Shown here in pieces: positions 1 to 10,680 of a DNA stretch of 64,000 nucleotides. The notes beneath the pieces were generated by a model, which searched no databases, was not told where the DNA came from, and was given only the letters and a program-made list of their open reading frames with translations. Location: the NCBI GenBank assembly GCA_037127315.1, contig JBBBDQ010000330.1, forward strand, positions 5,463,501 to 5,527,500, given 5' to 3'. Position numbers and translations under genes: made by a program. Numbering within the stretch: position 1 is the stretch's first letter; each line of letters begins with the position of its first letter. The stretch comes from Ascarosepion bandense (lineage: Eukaryota; Mollusca; Cephalopoda; Sepiida; Sepiidae).

Positions 1-1234
1 TTAAACTAGTAGGGGTTGGCTTGTGCATTTAAAGAAGTTTCATTGATTTTGGTAAGTTTGGCTCAAGGCTGATGTCAAAGTTATGCTTAGGCAGTTAGTC
101 ATATGTGGAATTGGGCAATCTCCCATCTTTATCTTTAAGTTTTCTGTGCAAAGTCTCTGTCAATCTCAGTTCAATCTATGATCTGTTCTTTAATTTGTTT
201 CATACATTCATTTTTCTTGGTATCTGCCAAAAACTGGTGTGGAGGTATGAAGTAGTTGGGGAATTGGTATTTTTCCCATCTGATTTCTTCACTGCCTTTG
301 GTCCTGGAAAAAACAATTATATTCCAAACTTGGTAGCAACACTTCTCTCACAACCTCTTCTTCCTTCAGTGGGCTGCCTGTGCCCACAGCTCCTTGGTGA
401 GTGCAGTTAAGTCCTCTCACTTTGTCTTCATTGCCTGAAAAAAAAAAAACAATTATCGTTCATATGCGCCTTTCCTTTCTCATTTCTGGTTTGAAATCTG
501 CATACAAAGACTTGTCCCTCTCAGAGCAGTTATCAGTCAACAGGTTGGTGAAATCTCACAATTTGTTTTCACTAAATCAAATTTATCAGCGAAATATTTT
601 TCTCTTTGTATGGTGTTGGATACTGAACACCTGGTTTTTTTGTTAAGTAACCTTTTCACCTCTTAACTGGCAGTTAGGATTTTTACAATTTTATCAACCA
701 ACTGTCAACACCTCACCAGTTGTACAAATTAGACATTGTTTGCTAGTAGACATCTGGCTTGTTTTTTTATAATCTTCAATCTCTGGGAACAAATTGTTGT
801 TCTTAATATCATTAACCCTTTTCATGAGAAGTTTATCAGTATAGTTTTCTTTATATTCAAATAAAAAATTACTATTAATTACCAACAACCAAATAGTTCT
901 CCCAACACACACACGCACTCACATATTACAACTATAAAGCTATCAATTAATTTTCATAATGTATAAATAAATGTTAAAAATAATAGATATGGAAAAAGGA
1001 GTACAATTAAAATTCTTGGCAAAAAATGTATTTGTTTGTAATTGCTGTGAACATGTATTGCAGCAGATACCAAATGTAAATACAGAATGTTATTCTCTAA
1101 TTTTCTATTTAAATATTTTATTAATTTCAAGTAATTGGTTGATATCTTAAAATTGTTTACTGTAAAATTTACAGATAAAAAAATTTGCTTCAAAACCACA
1201 GAGCATTGCATGCAATCCACTATATTAAGAGCAA
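1..1234. other. No supported gene
   Basis: About 1.2 kb of AT-rich sequence. Several short open frames exist on both strands (for example 105-410 and 401-646), but none shows a recognisable domain. A run of A around 437-448 and a short CA tract near 905-915 are the only simple features. It may be old transposon sequence too diverged to recognise by eye. Confidence 0.5.
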
Positions 1235-1415
1235 TCAATTATGTTTACAAGATGATTGGGCAAATCTGCCAATAATTGCTTTTGCATCTAATTCATCTAA
1301 CAATTCCCTATTCAATGGGTAGCAACATGAATGATTCCAAATTCTCCTTAGCGGATTTCTTAATTTAGCCTTTATTATCTTTAGCTATGAAAATGTCATC
1401 TCACATTGAACCTTA
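1235..1415 (-). pseudogene. hAT transposase C-terminal relic
   Basis: Read on the minus strand, this short stretch encodes a frame resembling the C-terminal dimerisation region of hAT-superfamily transposases. The block corresponding to the family's C-E-x-x-F-S-x-L-K-I-I-K motif is visible from about 1412 down, followed by a K-L-R-N stretch, and the frame runs into R-F-A-Q-S near 1250. A stop interrupts the first motif and the frame shifts in the middle. No DDE residues, BED zinc finger or terminal repeats are visible, so only the end of the gene survives. The assignment is by motif memory. A second hAT relic at 9498-9695 on the same strand supports the presence of the superfamily in this genome. 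Confidence 0.55.
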
Positions 1416-1751
1416 GTAACTGATAGTGTGCAGATGTTCTTATGAAGTTCTTATTCTTTATTATTACTAATACAGCTGTCTGTATTTGTTTCTTTATTGT
1501 ATTTTTAATTGATATAGGAGCCCACTTTCTATTAGGAAAGCAGATCTCCTGGCCAGCTCATCACTGATTCGACCTGCTGAAAATAACAATGGACAATTCC
1601 TGTATAGCATTGCACTAACCAATTGATCCCGTGTTCAAAAATGGGAGAAACAGAATTATGAAAAATACGAATGAAATATTCCTTGTCTGTCACATTTATT
1701 AATAATGAAACACACACACACACACTAGGACTTCTGAATTTAAATTGTTTG

Positions 1752-1756
<5 letters not shown>

Positions 1757-1783
<27 letters not shown>
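1757..1783. repeat. (TA)n microsatellite
   Basis: A pure AT/TA run directly abutting the 3' end of the hammerhead SINE at 1784-1945. Confidence 0.95.
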
Positions 1784-1786
<3 letters not shown>

Positions 1787-1838
1787 ATCCACAGACAGTC
1801 CTGTTTTACTGTATTACAGCTCATCAGTATGGTTAGAC
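1784..1838 (-). ncRNA. Hammerhead ribozyme motif, type I, core mutated
   Basis: Core CUGAUGA lies at 1827-1821 (minus). Stem II is GCUGU/ACAGU with loop AAU (1820-1808). The GAAA box reads AAAA (1807-1804), a loss of the conserved G. Stem III is ACAG/CUGU with loop GA (1804-1795), and the predicted cleavage is after C1794. Stem I pairs AUA with UGU, CC with GG, then after an internal loop GUC (1838-1836) with GAC (1786-1784). The fold is complete, but the G12 to A change should strongly reduce self-cleavage. Confidence 0.75.
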
Positions 1839-1945
1839 ATCTGATTGCTTCTAGCCAGGATTGAGACCTGACCGAACTGACATCAGTTGGCGATTCTACC
1901 TCTAAGCTATGGGTCCTTGGTGAAGTAAAGCAGACTTTAGTGTCT
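1784..1945 (-). mobile_element. tRNA-derived SINE with hammerhead tail (copy 1)
   Basis: On the minus strand the sequence begins with a tRNA-like head: a box-A-like TAGCTTAGAGGTAGAATCG around 1910-1890, then a box-B-like GGTCTCAATCCTGG. About 25 bases further comes CUGAUGA and a hammerhead fold, ending at a TA microsatellite. A second copy of the same layout is at 58757-58897 on the plus strand, which argues for a real dispersed family. SINEs of this kind have no protein and are mobilised in trans by a LINE; the tRNA-like head would provide an internal RNA polymerase III promoter. That mode is inferred from the class. Confidence 0.7.
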
Positions 1946-2149
1946 TGTGTACGCAATGTAAGCACACATATATAACAGACAATGAATGTTATGTTTATTC
2001 TAAACATTGTATTTTAGCTTTAACTTCTTGCGAGATATATATGCGATGGGTGAATTTTAATCTAAATTATGCAAAAATGAGCTCATTTTAACATATATTT
2101 ACCAAAATTACACAAAAATATCTTCACATACTAAAGAGTAAATTTATTC

Positions 2150-2800
2150 AATAAAATTGCTCTTGACTTCAGCTATGGCCTCCAGACAACTTCGGAATTT
2201 TTTGCATCTTTTCTGGATGGTCTTCTTCTTTAAGTTGGCGAATGCTGCCATAATCCTTCAGTTCGTCTTTGGTATTGCAGGGAGTTTTGTTGGTCTATCA
2301 CTTAACTGTGCTCCACACACAATAATCAAGGAGGTTGCAATCTGGGGAGTTAAGTGCCCAGATGTAAAAGGATGATGTGGCTTCAGCCATGACCGGGTTC
2401 TCCTGTTTGTGTAGCATAATGCAAAGTTCTGTTGCTAGACATAGGGTCTTCCAGCAGCTACCCTCTTAATTCATGGCAGCACTACCTCCTTAAGGCACTT
2501 GATGTAGTTCTCCGTATTGTTATCCTGTGGGATGATTAATGGAGGCATAATGTTGCCATCACGAGTGATCATTCCAAACATCTTTGTGATCACTCTTAGA
2601 CTTATCCAACTCTTTTTTAAATCTTCTACACTATATCCAGATTGACATTCAAATATTCTGAAATGTTTGTATTGGAGCTTCTGATGTGAATGCTAAGCAG
2701 TACAGCATACTGTTTCCAAATTTCTGGTGGAGTGAATTCTATCGAGGTACTCTTTTTCTCACTGATGGTGCCCAACTGACCCTACTATACAGTGCTGTTG
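2150..2800 (-). pseudogene. mariner-type transposase relic
   Basis: On the minus strand, conceptual translation in shifting frames gives blocks typical of mariner/IS630-family transposases: V-F-G-M-I-T-R-D-G near 2580, a Y-I-K-C-L-K-E-V-V-L-P block near 2500, Q-Q-N-x-A-L-C where the family has Q-Q-D (near 2425), S-P-D-C-N-L-L-D-Y with its aspartate near 2345, and T-N-K-T-P-C-N-T-K-D-E-L near 2300. Stops and frameshifts separate the blocks, one catalytic aspartate reads asparagine, and a W codon is TAG. It is therefore dead. The 2680-2790 part recurs at 48870-49080. Terminal inverted repeats were not identified. Confidence 0.7.
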
Positions 2801-2921
2801 ATAAATTTGTACATGAAATAATGGGTGTACACATAATATGAAAACATTGAGAGTGATCAAAGGGAAGAAATATAATTTCATAAGACATGTCAGTCTTTTA
2901 GATTAAAAATTTTTTTTCTTT

Positions 2922-3065
2922 TCTGTGCTGTTTCCCTTCAAGACATGAGCAATCATGGCTTTTATATCTCTTAGCAATGTTTAACTCTTTATCATCCTTT
3001 TTTTTCCCTGTGAATGTTAAATTCTTCAGACCCTCTTTCTTTCATTGTGTCTCAGAATGTTTTAT
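2922..3065 (-). pseudogene. RTE-like LINE C-terminal fragment
   Basis: Short, diverged fragment whose plus strand resembles the opening of the LINE fragments at 7800-8195, 37485-37930, 42110-42470 and 46480-46990 (CCTTTCAGGACGTAGGCAAT-like words, then a TGTGTCTCAGAA word). On the minus strand this is the end of the open frame and 3' region of that LINE. Too decayed to translate usefully. Confidence 0.45.
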
Positions 3066-3745
3066 TGTTATAACCTAAAAGATTGCTGCATAACCTAAAA
3101 CAGAAGTTGGAAATAAATAGTAATATTTATAACACCATTAAATAGAAGACTCACAAGCTGTGTCAAGTAAATAACCACTGCTAGTAGAGAACTGCTAGAC
3201 AGTAAAAAATACACCACTTTCTCAATCCAACTTATTATATAAGGATTGGGACATACCCATTACTGTTCATAGGTATGTACATAACAGTTATTGAATTCAA
3301 GAACAGCTTGAACATAGAAAACCACTGCCAACAACTTGTCTACTGAACACTATCTGAAGATGATTTAAAGTAAATAATATTTAAATAGATAGGGTTGGAA
3401 AGAGTTGTTCATATTACAAAAATTTAACCCTAACCACTTGTGTTTTTTTATTTTTTATTTTTTATGAAAACATTAGAAACTCCATGAAAAAATTAAAATC
3501 TTTCTTGTCATTTGTATTCATTAATTCCTGTTTCTTAATACTGTAGTGATTTACTGAGTGCAGCTGAGATGGGACACAAGGTTGAAAATATGGAGCACCC
3601 AGTGAGAATTGTATTCACTACTTAGTTGTAATTGATCTGGCGAGACATCGAAGTGCCCTCATTTCTTACTACTAGGAATGTTATATTTAGTGGGTGTATG
3701 TGTTTGAGTTGGTGTACTTTTTTTTTTTCAGTACTATTGATATTT
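3066..3745. other. No supported feature
   Basis: AT-rich sequence without recognisable repeat or coding signal; open frames are short and unsupported. Confidence 0.4.
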
Positions 3746-3751
3746 AGTAGC

Positions 3752-3900
3752 CTAGAGATTGAAAGTCTTATTATAGAAAATGTTCCTCCCAACAGGAATC
3801 AAATCTCTTACATTACTTGGAAAAATCACCTTTAGAGCAGGTGTACTTTTTATCATTAAGCTACAAGAACCCAATAAAGAAAAGCTCAATTGTTTTCCTA
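3752..3900 (-). mobile_element. tRNA-derived SINE fragment (fourth family)
   Basis: Contains, in reverse, a tRNA-like head (TTAAGCTACAAG as the complement of box A, CCAACAGGAATCAAAT as the complement of box B). The same head appears on the opposite strand at 4735-4850 and in fuller copies at 20745-20960 and 40437-40665. Confidence 0.45.
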
Positions 3901-3939
3901 GGTTGATATATAAATTTGTTTGTCTATATATCTGAATGA

Positions 3940-4140
3940 ATGTATTTACACTATTTACATTATTTGAACTATTGTCCTCATCTTTACTACGAGAATGATA
4001 TATCCCAGAGATCACAATAAAAGGTTTGGTTTAAAATTTCTAGCACTTGAAGAAGGCCAATAATGTACAACAGCCACATCACAAACATGTCAGTAAAAAT
4101 GACAATAGTCCAAATAATGTAAATAGGATAAATTTGTTTG
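3940..4140. repeat. Palindromic retroelement-tail repeat
   Basis: Words on the plus strand near 3945-3980 (TTTACATTATTTGAACTATTG, read here in part) recur inverted near 4100-4125, flanking a CTTGAAGAAGGCC word at 4047. This word belongs to a dispersed family also seen at 8515-8625, 18150-18300, 22640-22800, 25110-25390 and 36880-36945. Confidence 0.5.
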
Positions 4141-4734
4141 TTTTATTATAAGTTATTGTAATACTTATTATTTATAAAGCATTCTGATGATTCATTCAAC
4201 AATTGACTCATTGAAGGAAGATGACAAGCAACCCTAACATGAGAAATTGCCATCTTCTCTGACAATTCCTTAGGGGGTCTGGCATGTTTCTTCTTTAATT
4301 AGTGCATGCAATTGTTTCTTATCAAAATAAACACTTTGGTCAGAACACAGAGAGTCTGTGAGCTCAAGTCCCCTCTCTTTGAAATGAGGAAACCCTTTCT
4401 ATGCCATTCTGTTGATAATGAAGTCATCTCAATTCACAGCACAAATGTCTCCAGCATCTTTGGGATTTTGATTAAAAACAAAGAGAAGATATCAGACATG
4501 CTCATTCTTGTCTACTTGACATTCTATCCCAAAGAGATGTCTAATCTGATATAAAATTTCAAGAAATGACAGAAGCCAAAAAATTCTGCAAAAAATTATT
4601 CTTCGAGATCATTCGCAAAACATCAGAAAAAAAACAAACAAATGTATGTAACAAACTAATATTTAAGAAATGCACTTTCCCAATGAAATATGTACAATTC
4701 TTAAATAGTGTAATTGCAACTTGCTTTACTGTAA

Positions 4735-4870
4735 TGGCTTCTTGTAGCTTAATTGCAAAAAGCACACCTAGCCTGAAGATGGTTTTCCAAGTTCTAAAGA
4801 GAATGCAGGTGAAATTCCTGTTGGGAGGCATGTTTTCTTTAATAAGACTTGCAACTGCTATGTTGGTAGA
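4735..4870 (+). mobile_element. tRNA-derived SINE fragment (fourth family)
   Basis: Box-A-like GTAGCTTAATTGCAAAAAGCA and box-B-like GAAATTCCTGTTGGGAGGC-type words, in inverse orientation to 3752-3900. Together they form a loose inverted pair about 0.9 kb apart. The 4566-4883 open frame crossing it is not a gene. Confidence 0.45.
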
Positions 4871-4899
4871 TATTTCCTTTTGATTTTTTTTTTTTTTTG

Positions 4900-5507
4900 G
4901 GGGTGTGCCTACTCAAACATGTGTATCCACTAAATATAACAGTAAAAAAATGCTTTTTTTTTTTTTAATGAAAAAGTCATGTAAAAATTTAAAATTACTG
5001 ACAAAATTATATGCACTTTTAATTCTTTAGCATTCAACCTGCTGAAACCCATCCTCTAAATATTGGCTGTCAATATTCAAGCCATCATAACCTGCCCCAT
5101 TTATATCCTGTCATTAATATATGATGATATCATTGCAAATAACACAGGAAGTCACACAAACAGTGAGATTTTGAGATCTGATATTTATGTGGAGGAATTG
5201 AGTGTTGAATGTTAAAGGATAAACAACGCACATAAATAAAATACTCATTCAAGAGTGGGGTGCAAGGAAATTATACTCTGACCAATTATCTTTTGACTGG
5301 TATGACTGGTATGACTGGTTAGTGCAACAGTAAGCTGTCTATTTGGTAGATTGTTGCATATTTGTCTGTGGCTCTTGTAATCTCTAACCAGGATTTTCAA
5401 ATAGGGTCTATCCCTACTTGTAGGAGTGAAACACAATCATCCTCACTGTTGAAACAATATATTTGTGTTCTTGAGAAATGTGCAATGTCTTCAAAGAATA
5501 AAGTGAT
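4900..5507. other. No supported feature
   Basis: AT-rich; poly-T and poly-A runs; no recognisable element. Confidence 0.4.
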
Positions 5508-5814
5508 CAGTCAGTAAAGTACCATACGATGTGATACACGCTTGGGCGATCATGTCTCAAAAGAGACATGACTGACTGGGCAGAAGATTATCCCGTAGTA
5601 GGTTACCATTGCTTTCTGCAGTCGACTGGTTGCCGACCAAGGCTACAGAACCCAATCTGTCCTGTTATTTAACCCATAACTGGAAGGAATAGACGGATTA
5701 ATACCTTTCCCAAGGGTATTTGCATGTAAGCGAATGTAATGAATTCAGCTGGAATTCGAACTCGGCTCCCTGATTTCTCGTTCCGAGCCAATATCCAATG
5801 CATCACAACGCACA
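5508..5814 (-). mobile_element. Major tRNA-derived SINE, full length
   Basis: Near-complete copy of the most abundant family here. On the minus strand it starts GTGCGTTGTGATGCATTGGAT (tRNA-like box A region, here read in part), has box-B-like GAGTTCGAATTCC, a conserved body (TCCTTCCAGTTATGGGTTAA) and ends with a structured tail closed by CAGTCA/TGACTG words. Other copies: 12183-12489, 14652-14958, 21621-21902, 36172-36477, 38198-38488, 48049-48343. Confidence 0.9.
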
Positions 5815-7430
5815 GTGATAGCTACCTAAAAATAGAATGAAAAAAAAAATTTATGTGATCAAATAAGACTAATAGTAATGCTAGGTTGTGAGCTTTTGAC
5901 ATTACTGGTTGGTGAAGTAGATTTTTACTATCCACTTTTTTTTTAGTATTAGTAGTCTCACAAAAAAATCTAAGATTTTTAGTATCTTCTTAATAGCATC
6001 ATACCGAAGAGGTTAAAGGATGGTTTTATCTATATGTGGATCAGCATTACTGTCAAGAATCAGAGGAACTGTACACTCAGTGCAAAGTCAGTTCATCTTC
6101 AGATTGGTAAAACAGTTATTTGATTTGGACAGTACAGAGCATAATATTAGCAGAATTAGGTCCTGGAGATTCCAACCCTGTAACAGCAACAAAAATGAAA
6201 GGTTGAAAATTTTGAATTTATTGAGGCTTTTTGAATATTCATATTTTTTAAAATTTTTATTTACTCAATAGAAGACCTGAGTGCCACTCAAGATAGATTT
6301 ATTGATTGAGGTTGTGGGAAGGAGGTGGTAAGTACATATTATGAGGATATGTACAATAGATAATGGTTGGCCCTAGACGTAAACAGGTTAAGATTGTAGT
6401 AGTTGGCGAAGCATCCTCTTGGGAGCCTAGAGAAGCAGTTATCTAAATGAAACTTACTCCTTACCAAAAGAATACAAAAGGAATGGGGATGATTTGTTAC
6501 TATCAACATAAAATGGCAGATACTATTTTTAATTTGAACATTTTTTTTATTTTTTTTTTGCTTCATTTAAAGTAGTATCAGAAAACTTTTAAATTCACCA
6601 ATGCTTACTTTTAGAGTGTGGTAGATTTTGCTCTGCTTCGTAATCTATTTTCTTTTTTCTAAGTAAACATGTGACACTATCCCTACCTCATACATTAAGA
6701 CCTTGCAATTTGCAGTTACTTTATATATAAGTCCTTTGTATGATTGCAAGCATTTTTCTTTTTTCTTTTTCATTTGCAGCTTCAGCTAATGATTGGAAGC
6801 CAGTAAATATAGGAGATTGATCCCTGGAGATATGTCCCTATATCAATAAAAAGAAAACAACTAAAAACTACTTGCTGATGATTGTAACAAAAGCTGTTGG
6901 AACTAAGCTATTGAGTTCTGTTCTATGGACAATATTTGTTACTCAGAATAGGGATTAAACTTACATTCACTTGGTTATAAAAAACTAATGCTTTGTTGGA
7001 TTAACCTGTCTCCTCTGCTGGCTCAGATTTGTACATCCCAAGTAGCTCAATTTAGGCTAGTTGTTTTTCTCTAGTAGGGGGAACACTTTCAGTTGCCTGG
7101 TAACTTTTTGTCAAAGTAATTCAGGAGTGAACAGATTTTCTGTTGCCTGGATAATATCCTTAAGATAATTGAACAGGCAATTTCCAAGCCTCTTGTCATT
7201 AAAAAATATGAATTCCCATTGATTTAAAAAAAAAAAAAACTGTGTCACATATTGCCTTTGTCAGATAGCAAGTAAATGTTTCTATATTAAATAGCAGAAA
7301 CCACAATGTTCTCATTTATGTTTGTGATTAGTTGCTGATCTCTGTTAACATGCCTTCTTACATTGCCATGCTACATATTTCTCTCAGAAGGTCAGAGACA
7401 CGTCAAATAATCACCTTCACAAATTCTGAA
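5815..7430. other. No supported feature
   Basis: About 1.6 kb without an assignable element. Short open frames at 6020-6271 (+) and 6339-6566 (-) have no domain and overlap homopolymer-rich sequence. Confidence 0.4.
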
Positions 7431-7436
7431 TGGAAT

Positions 7437-7690
7437 GGATAGCGGCTTAGAATGATAATTTGGAGAACCAAGTTTAGATTCCCGTTAAATTTGAATTTGT
7501 TACATTCATTTCAGAAAAATACCAAAGGTATGATTCAATCTTCTCCTCTCAGCTATGGTTACATTAGTAGGATTGGTATCATTTTTATTCTCAAAACTTT
7601 GTTTATCCACTCGCAAAGAAAAAAAAATTCTTACAATCCAAAATGTTTTGGCTTTAAATAACCAACTAAATCTTGATGAGAAATGTTTCC
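7437..7690 (+). mobile_element. tRNA-derived SINE, second family
   Basis: Diverged tRNA-like head followed by the tail words TTACAATCCAAAATGTTTTGG and TTTAAATAACC, shared with 22849-23123 and 27830-27935. The tail distinguishes it from the major SINE. Confidence 0.6.
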
Positions 7691-7799
7691 TCACCTGCAG
7701 CAGAATGTACAACACACATGACTGAAGAATTTCAGTTCATGTGCATCTTCATGTGCTGATGCATCCTGAGTGGCCTATGCTGCTAGGTATTTTTATTGA

Positions 7800-7966
7800 G
7801 TTTTTTTTTTCCTTTATGGGCCGTGTCCCTTCAGGACGTAGACGATCATGATCTTCCACAACTTCCTGTCTCCTATTAGTTCTTAATACCTTTTGTCTTA
7901 TTTCTCCCAAACCCAGCTCTGCCATCCATTTGCTTAAGCCCATCAAGTATGTCATGTGCTGTTTTC

Positions 7967-8001
<35 letters not shown>

Positions 8002-8195
8002 TCTCTCTCTGTCTCACTATTCACCCTGTGAGTATCAGATTCTCCAAGCCCTCCTTCCTCATTGTGTCTCAGAAACTCCAGCTGTTTCTTCATGGTGTTA
8101 AGTATAAGTTTCCTTTTCATATCCATCTCTAAAACCTTGTCATTGCTCACATGTTTGGTCCATGGTATCCCTGGCATCCTTCCATACACCATCTC
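7800..8195 (-). pseudogene. RTE-like LINE, C-terminus of ORF2 relic
   Basis: Minus-strand frame shows the family's terminal blocks in order: W-T-K-H-V-S-N-D-K-V-L, K-R-K-L-I-L-N, K-K-Q-L-E-F-L, E-G-G-L-G, then K-W-M-A-E-L-G-L-G. These match the end of endonuclease/reverse-transcriptase proteins often annotated as craniofacial-development-protein-2-like. The reverse-transcriptase core is absent. A (GT)n microsatellite at 7969-8000 lies inside the former coding frame, replacing the region between the G-x-I-E-G-K block and the R-E-T-Y-L block with H-T repeats. The sibling at 46480-46990 lacks this expansion. The copy is dead. Confidence 0.65.
7969..8000. repeat. (GT)n microsatellite
   Basis: Pure GT run followed by a CT run to about 8012, located inside the LINE relic. 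Confidence 0.95.
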
Positions 8196-8204
8196 TAGAA
8201 TTAC

Positions 8205-8388
8205 TGCAAACCAAGGCTATAGAACCCAATCTATCATAATTTTCTCAAAGGTATTTGCACATAAGGGAATATAATGAACTCATCAGGAATTCAAACTTGG
8301 ATTTTTGATTTCTTATTCCAAGCCATTATCAATTACACCACCTGCACAAAAAGGGTTGATAAGCCATAAAAAAAAATCAATTCAAAAT
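8205..8388 (-). mobile_element. Diverged SINE fragment(s)
   Basis: Minus-strand head and body words of the major tRNA SINE (complement of AACCAAGGCTATAGAACCCA at about 8211, box-B-like word near 8290). At 8348-8388 it abuts the plus-strand tail word GGTTGATAAGCCATAAAA of the second SINE family. Confidence 0.5.
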
Positions 8389-8514
8389 ATACTTAGTAGA
8401 TATGAAAAGTTTTGGTCTGAAGTTTAATGAAAAAAAGCCTTAATGGCTATGTCTCATATTACTAGTACAGTCTAACCCGGTGAAGGAAATGAAGAGTTAA
8501 GTTCTAAATTTCAA

Positions 8515-8625
8515 TTACCTGAAGAATGCCAGAGTGTACAATGACCAAAATGTCATGAATATAGAAACAACAATGAGGACAACAATCTATACCCTATAAA
8601 TAGGGTAAATAAATACAATAAATCA
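8515..8625 (+). repeat. CTGAAGA-type retroelement tail
   Basis: Contains CCTGAAGAATGCC, then GTACAATGACC, CAACAATGAGGACAACAATC: the same order of words as at 25170-25385 and, inverted, at 22640-22800. Confidence 0.5.
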
Positions 8626-8700
8626 TGTCAAAAAAAAAAATATATTAAAAATCTTTAAGGAAATAATCTCATTTGTAGATAAAAGTTTAAAAAAAATAAT

Positions 8701-9346
8701 GTGTGTCCATTACCTATAGACTCCGAAACAGCCGAACCGATTTTCTTGAAAATTTACAGTTGTACCATAAGCGTCTGCAAGTGTTCTTAGCTAGGTTTTG
8801 TGTTGAAGTACCCCTGATAAATATCGATAATCGAAAAAATCAGGTTATAGAAGGAGTGGTCCGATTTAAATAAAATTTTATACACTCATAGACAAAGACA
8901 TAAGAAAAGATATTCAGAAGTTTCAAGGTTGCAGTTTTTACAATAGTGCAGAAAATCAATAATATATAAAAGGCAAGATATTTGTGTGTGTGTGTGTCTG
9001 TTTATCTGTCTGTATTTTTTCAGCCCTTTTATTTTAGTTTTTGCTTTGGGTTTGGCTATAAGTAGGTATAATAGTAGTTCTTAGTCTCAGCCATGATACC
9101 ATTTACTCAGAGGACTTATTTAGCCTTCAAAATTCAGTTTACGACGAAAAAACTTACTTGATATTGATAGCAGGAAATCAAAATTTGACTTACATCCATT
9201 CATTTTTCTTTTAGTCTACGGTTTTACTTTAACTGGAAACAACTATTGTTTTTTAGTCTTTCGTGTCAACGTCCAAAGAGTCTGAACTCCAGGACCATGG
9301 ATTAGTTTTAAAGTTTTTATTACACCTGAGCAACGCAACTGCTAGT
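8701..9346 (-). mobile_element. 0.5-kb LINE-tail-like repeat, copy 1
   Basis: Minus strand reads CTAGCAGTTGCGTTGCTCAGG at its start (9346) and contains AAAATCGGTTCGGCTGTTTCGG near 8735. Plus-strand copies are at 19487-19988, 21401-22284 and 38731-39228. The phrase AAATCGGTTCAGCCGTTTC followed by a CA-rich end resembles the 3' tails of RTE-type LINEs of invertebrates; that comparison is from memory. Confidence 0.65.
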
Positions 9347-9497
9347 TGATTAAATAAAATAAAATACTGCTAAATAGTTTCCTCAAAGTGCAGTAGTAGT
9401 ATCAACAATAACGAGATAGTTCATAAATAATTTCTACACATGTAATGCTGTTTAATTCTGTGATTATCATGGTGGTTCATCTGCATAACATTTTAAG

Positions 9498-9695
9498 TCA
9501 AATTCTCTCAACTTGCCAACTTGCAATTAACAGCAATGTAATGTTACTCAGCCTGTCATTTGTCATAGAATTTCTCAGTAATGTTTTCATTAATTTAATT
9601 TTTGAGAAGATTCTTTCATATGAAGTGCTGGTCACTGGAAGTTTTAAAGCTCTTACCAGTAAGTTACAAACAGTTAAATGCTGCTTTATAGGGTA
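9498..9695 (-). pseudogene. hAT transposase C-terminal relic
   Basis: Minus-strand open frame with a clear hAT C-terminal signature: a L-P-V-T-S-T-S-Y-E-R-I-F-S block (family: C/Y-E-R-x-F-S), then K-I-K-L-M-K-T-L-L-R-N-S-M, then D-R-L-S-N-I-T-L-L. This region forms part of the dimerisation and catalytic fold in active hAT enzymes and resembles zinc-finger MYM-type-1-like transposases. Only about 65 residues survive, with no upstream catalytic domain or downstream terminal repeat. This is the better preserved of the two hAT relics. Confidence 0.75.
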
Positions 9696-9984
9696 AATAG
9701 AAAAGCCAGAAAATATTTTTTCTTCATGTGAGAATTTTTTTTTCACATAATAATAGTTTAAGAGTTAGATGAATGACAGAAAATGTACAATGGATGGTAA
9801 TTGTCAAGGCTCTTTCAGGAATCATTATTAAAACTACATTTCTGTATAATAATATCTAAAAATAGAGAGCAACTTAGAAGCCAGACAAATTGGGGGAAGG
9901 GCTTTACCTTCTGCTAGCCTGATGATTAAGGATATACTTGTAGAAGATTAACGCTTTTGTGGATAGTCTGACATCTGTACAGAA

Positions 9985-10235
9985 AGTGGAATTAGTGAGT
10001 TGATTTCAAATTCCAAACTAATCTGCTAAATTCACTTTTGCCCTAATGCACTTGAGAAAAGTATGAAATTCTTTTTTGTCTCCATTCAGCTATGGATAAA
10101 ATAGCAGGGTAGACTAAGATCTCTAGCTTAGGTTGGCAACCAGTCTTAGAGAAGGAAAACTTTTAATTCTTTCAAATTATTGAGAAGGTAATGGGAAATT
10201 ATTCTACTATCTTCCGCAAGAATGTGTGGCAATTT
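9985..10235 (+). mobile_element. Diverged SINE fragment
   Basis: Order of words follows the major SINE body (CATTCAGCTATGGATAAAAT, TAGGTTGGCAACCAGTC, then GGTAATGGGAAATTATTCT) with many substitutions; no clear head. Confidence 0.45.
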
Positions 10236-10680
10236 GCAGATAATAAAAAAAACTATATCTGTGGAGAGCTATGATTACTTACATCCTGAAGAAACATGCC
10301 ATTTAAAAAGAAACTACATTGAACATCATTGAATATCAAGAATTGTTTTGTGGAACTGCAATGTAAATTTTTAAAATATTTAAGTCTACAAAAATGCCAA
10401 TTTGGATATATCACCATTAATAGAAACAGACATAGCAAATATTGTGAGGACAACTAAAGCTATTCTTTGCGTATTTGCTGTTGTTAATGTTTTAGTGATA
10501 GTCAGAGGCTCATTTGTCCTAACAGTATTTGGAATTTTAATTACTTCTCCCATTTGTAAATAAAAGAAACAGGTATTCGTAAAATTATTGGTGTGCAGAA
10601 AGTGATTTTCAGAAGTGTTTTATTTTATGATATATATTATATAGATATATAGTTATTATTATTGTTATAAGAATAGCATA
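10236..10680. other. No supported feature
   Basis: AT-rich, short open frames only. Confidence 0.4.

Noticed and set aside
105..646. Two overlapping plus-strand open frames near the window start
   Set aside because: No domain and frame changes between them; the minus strand also gives no convincing protein.
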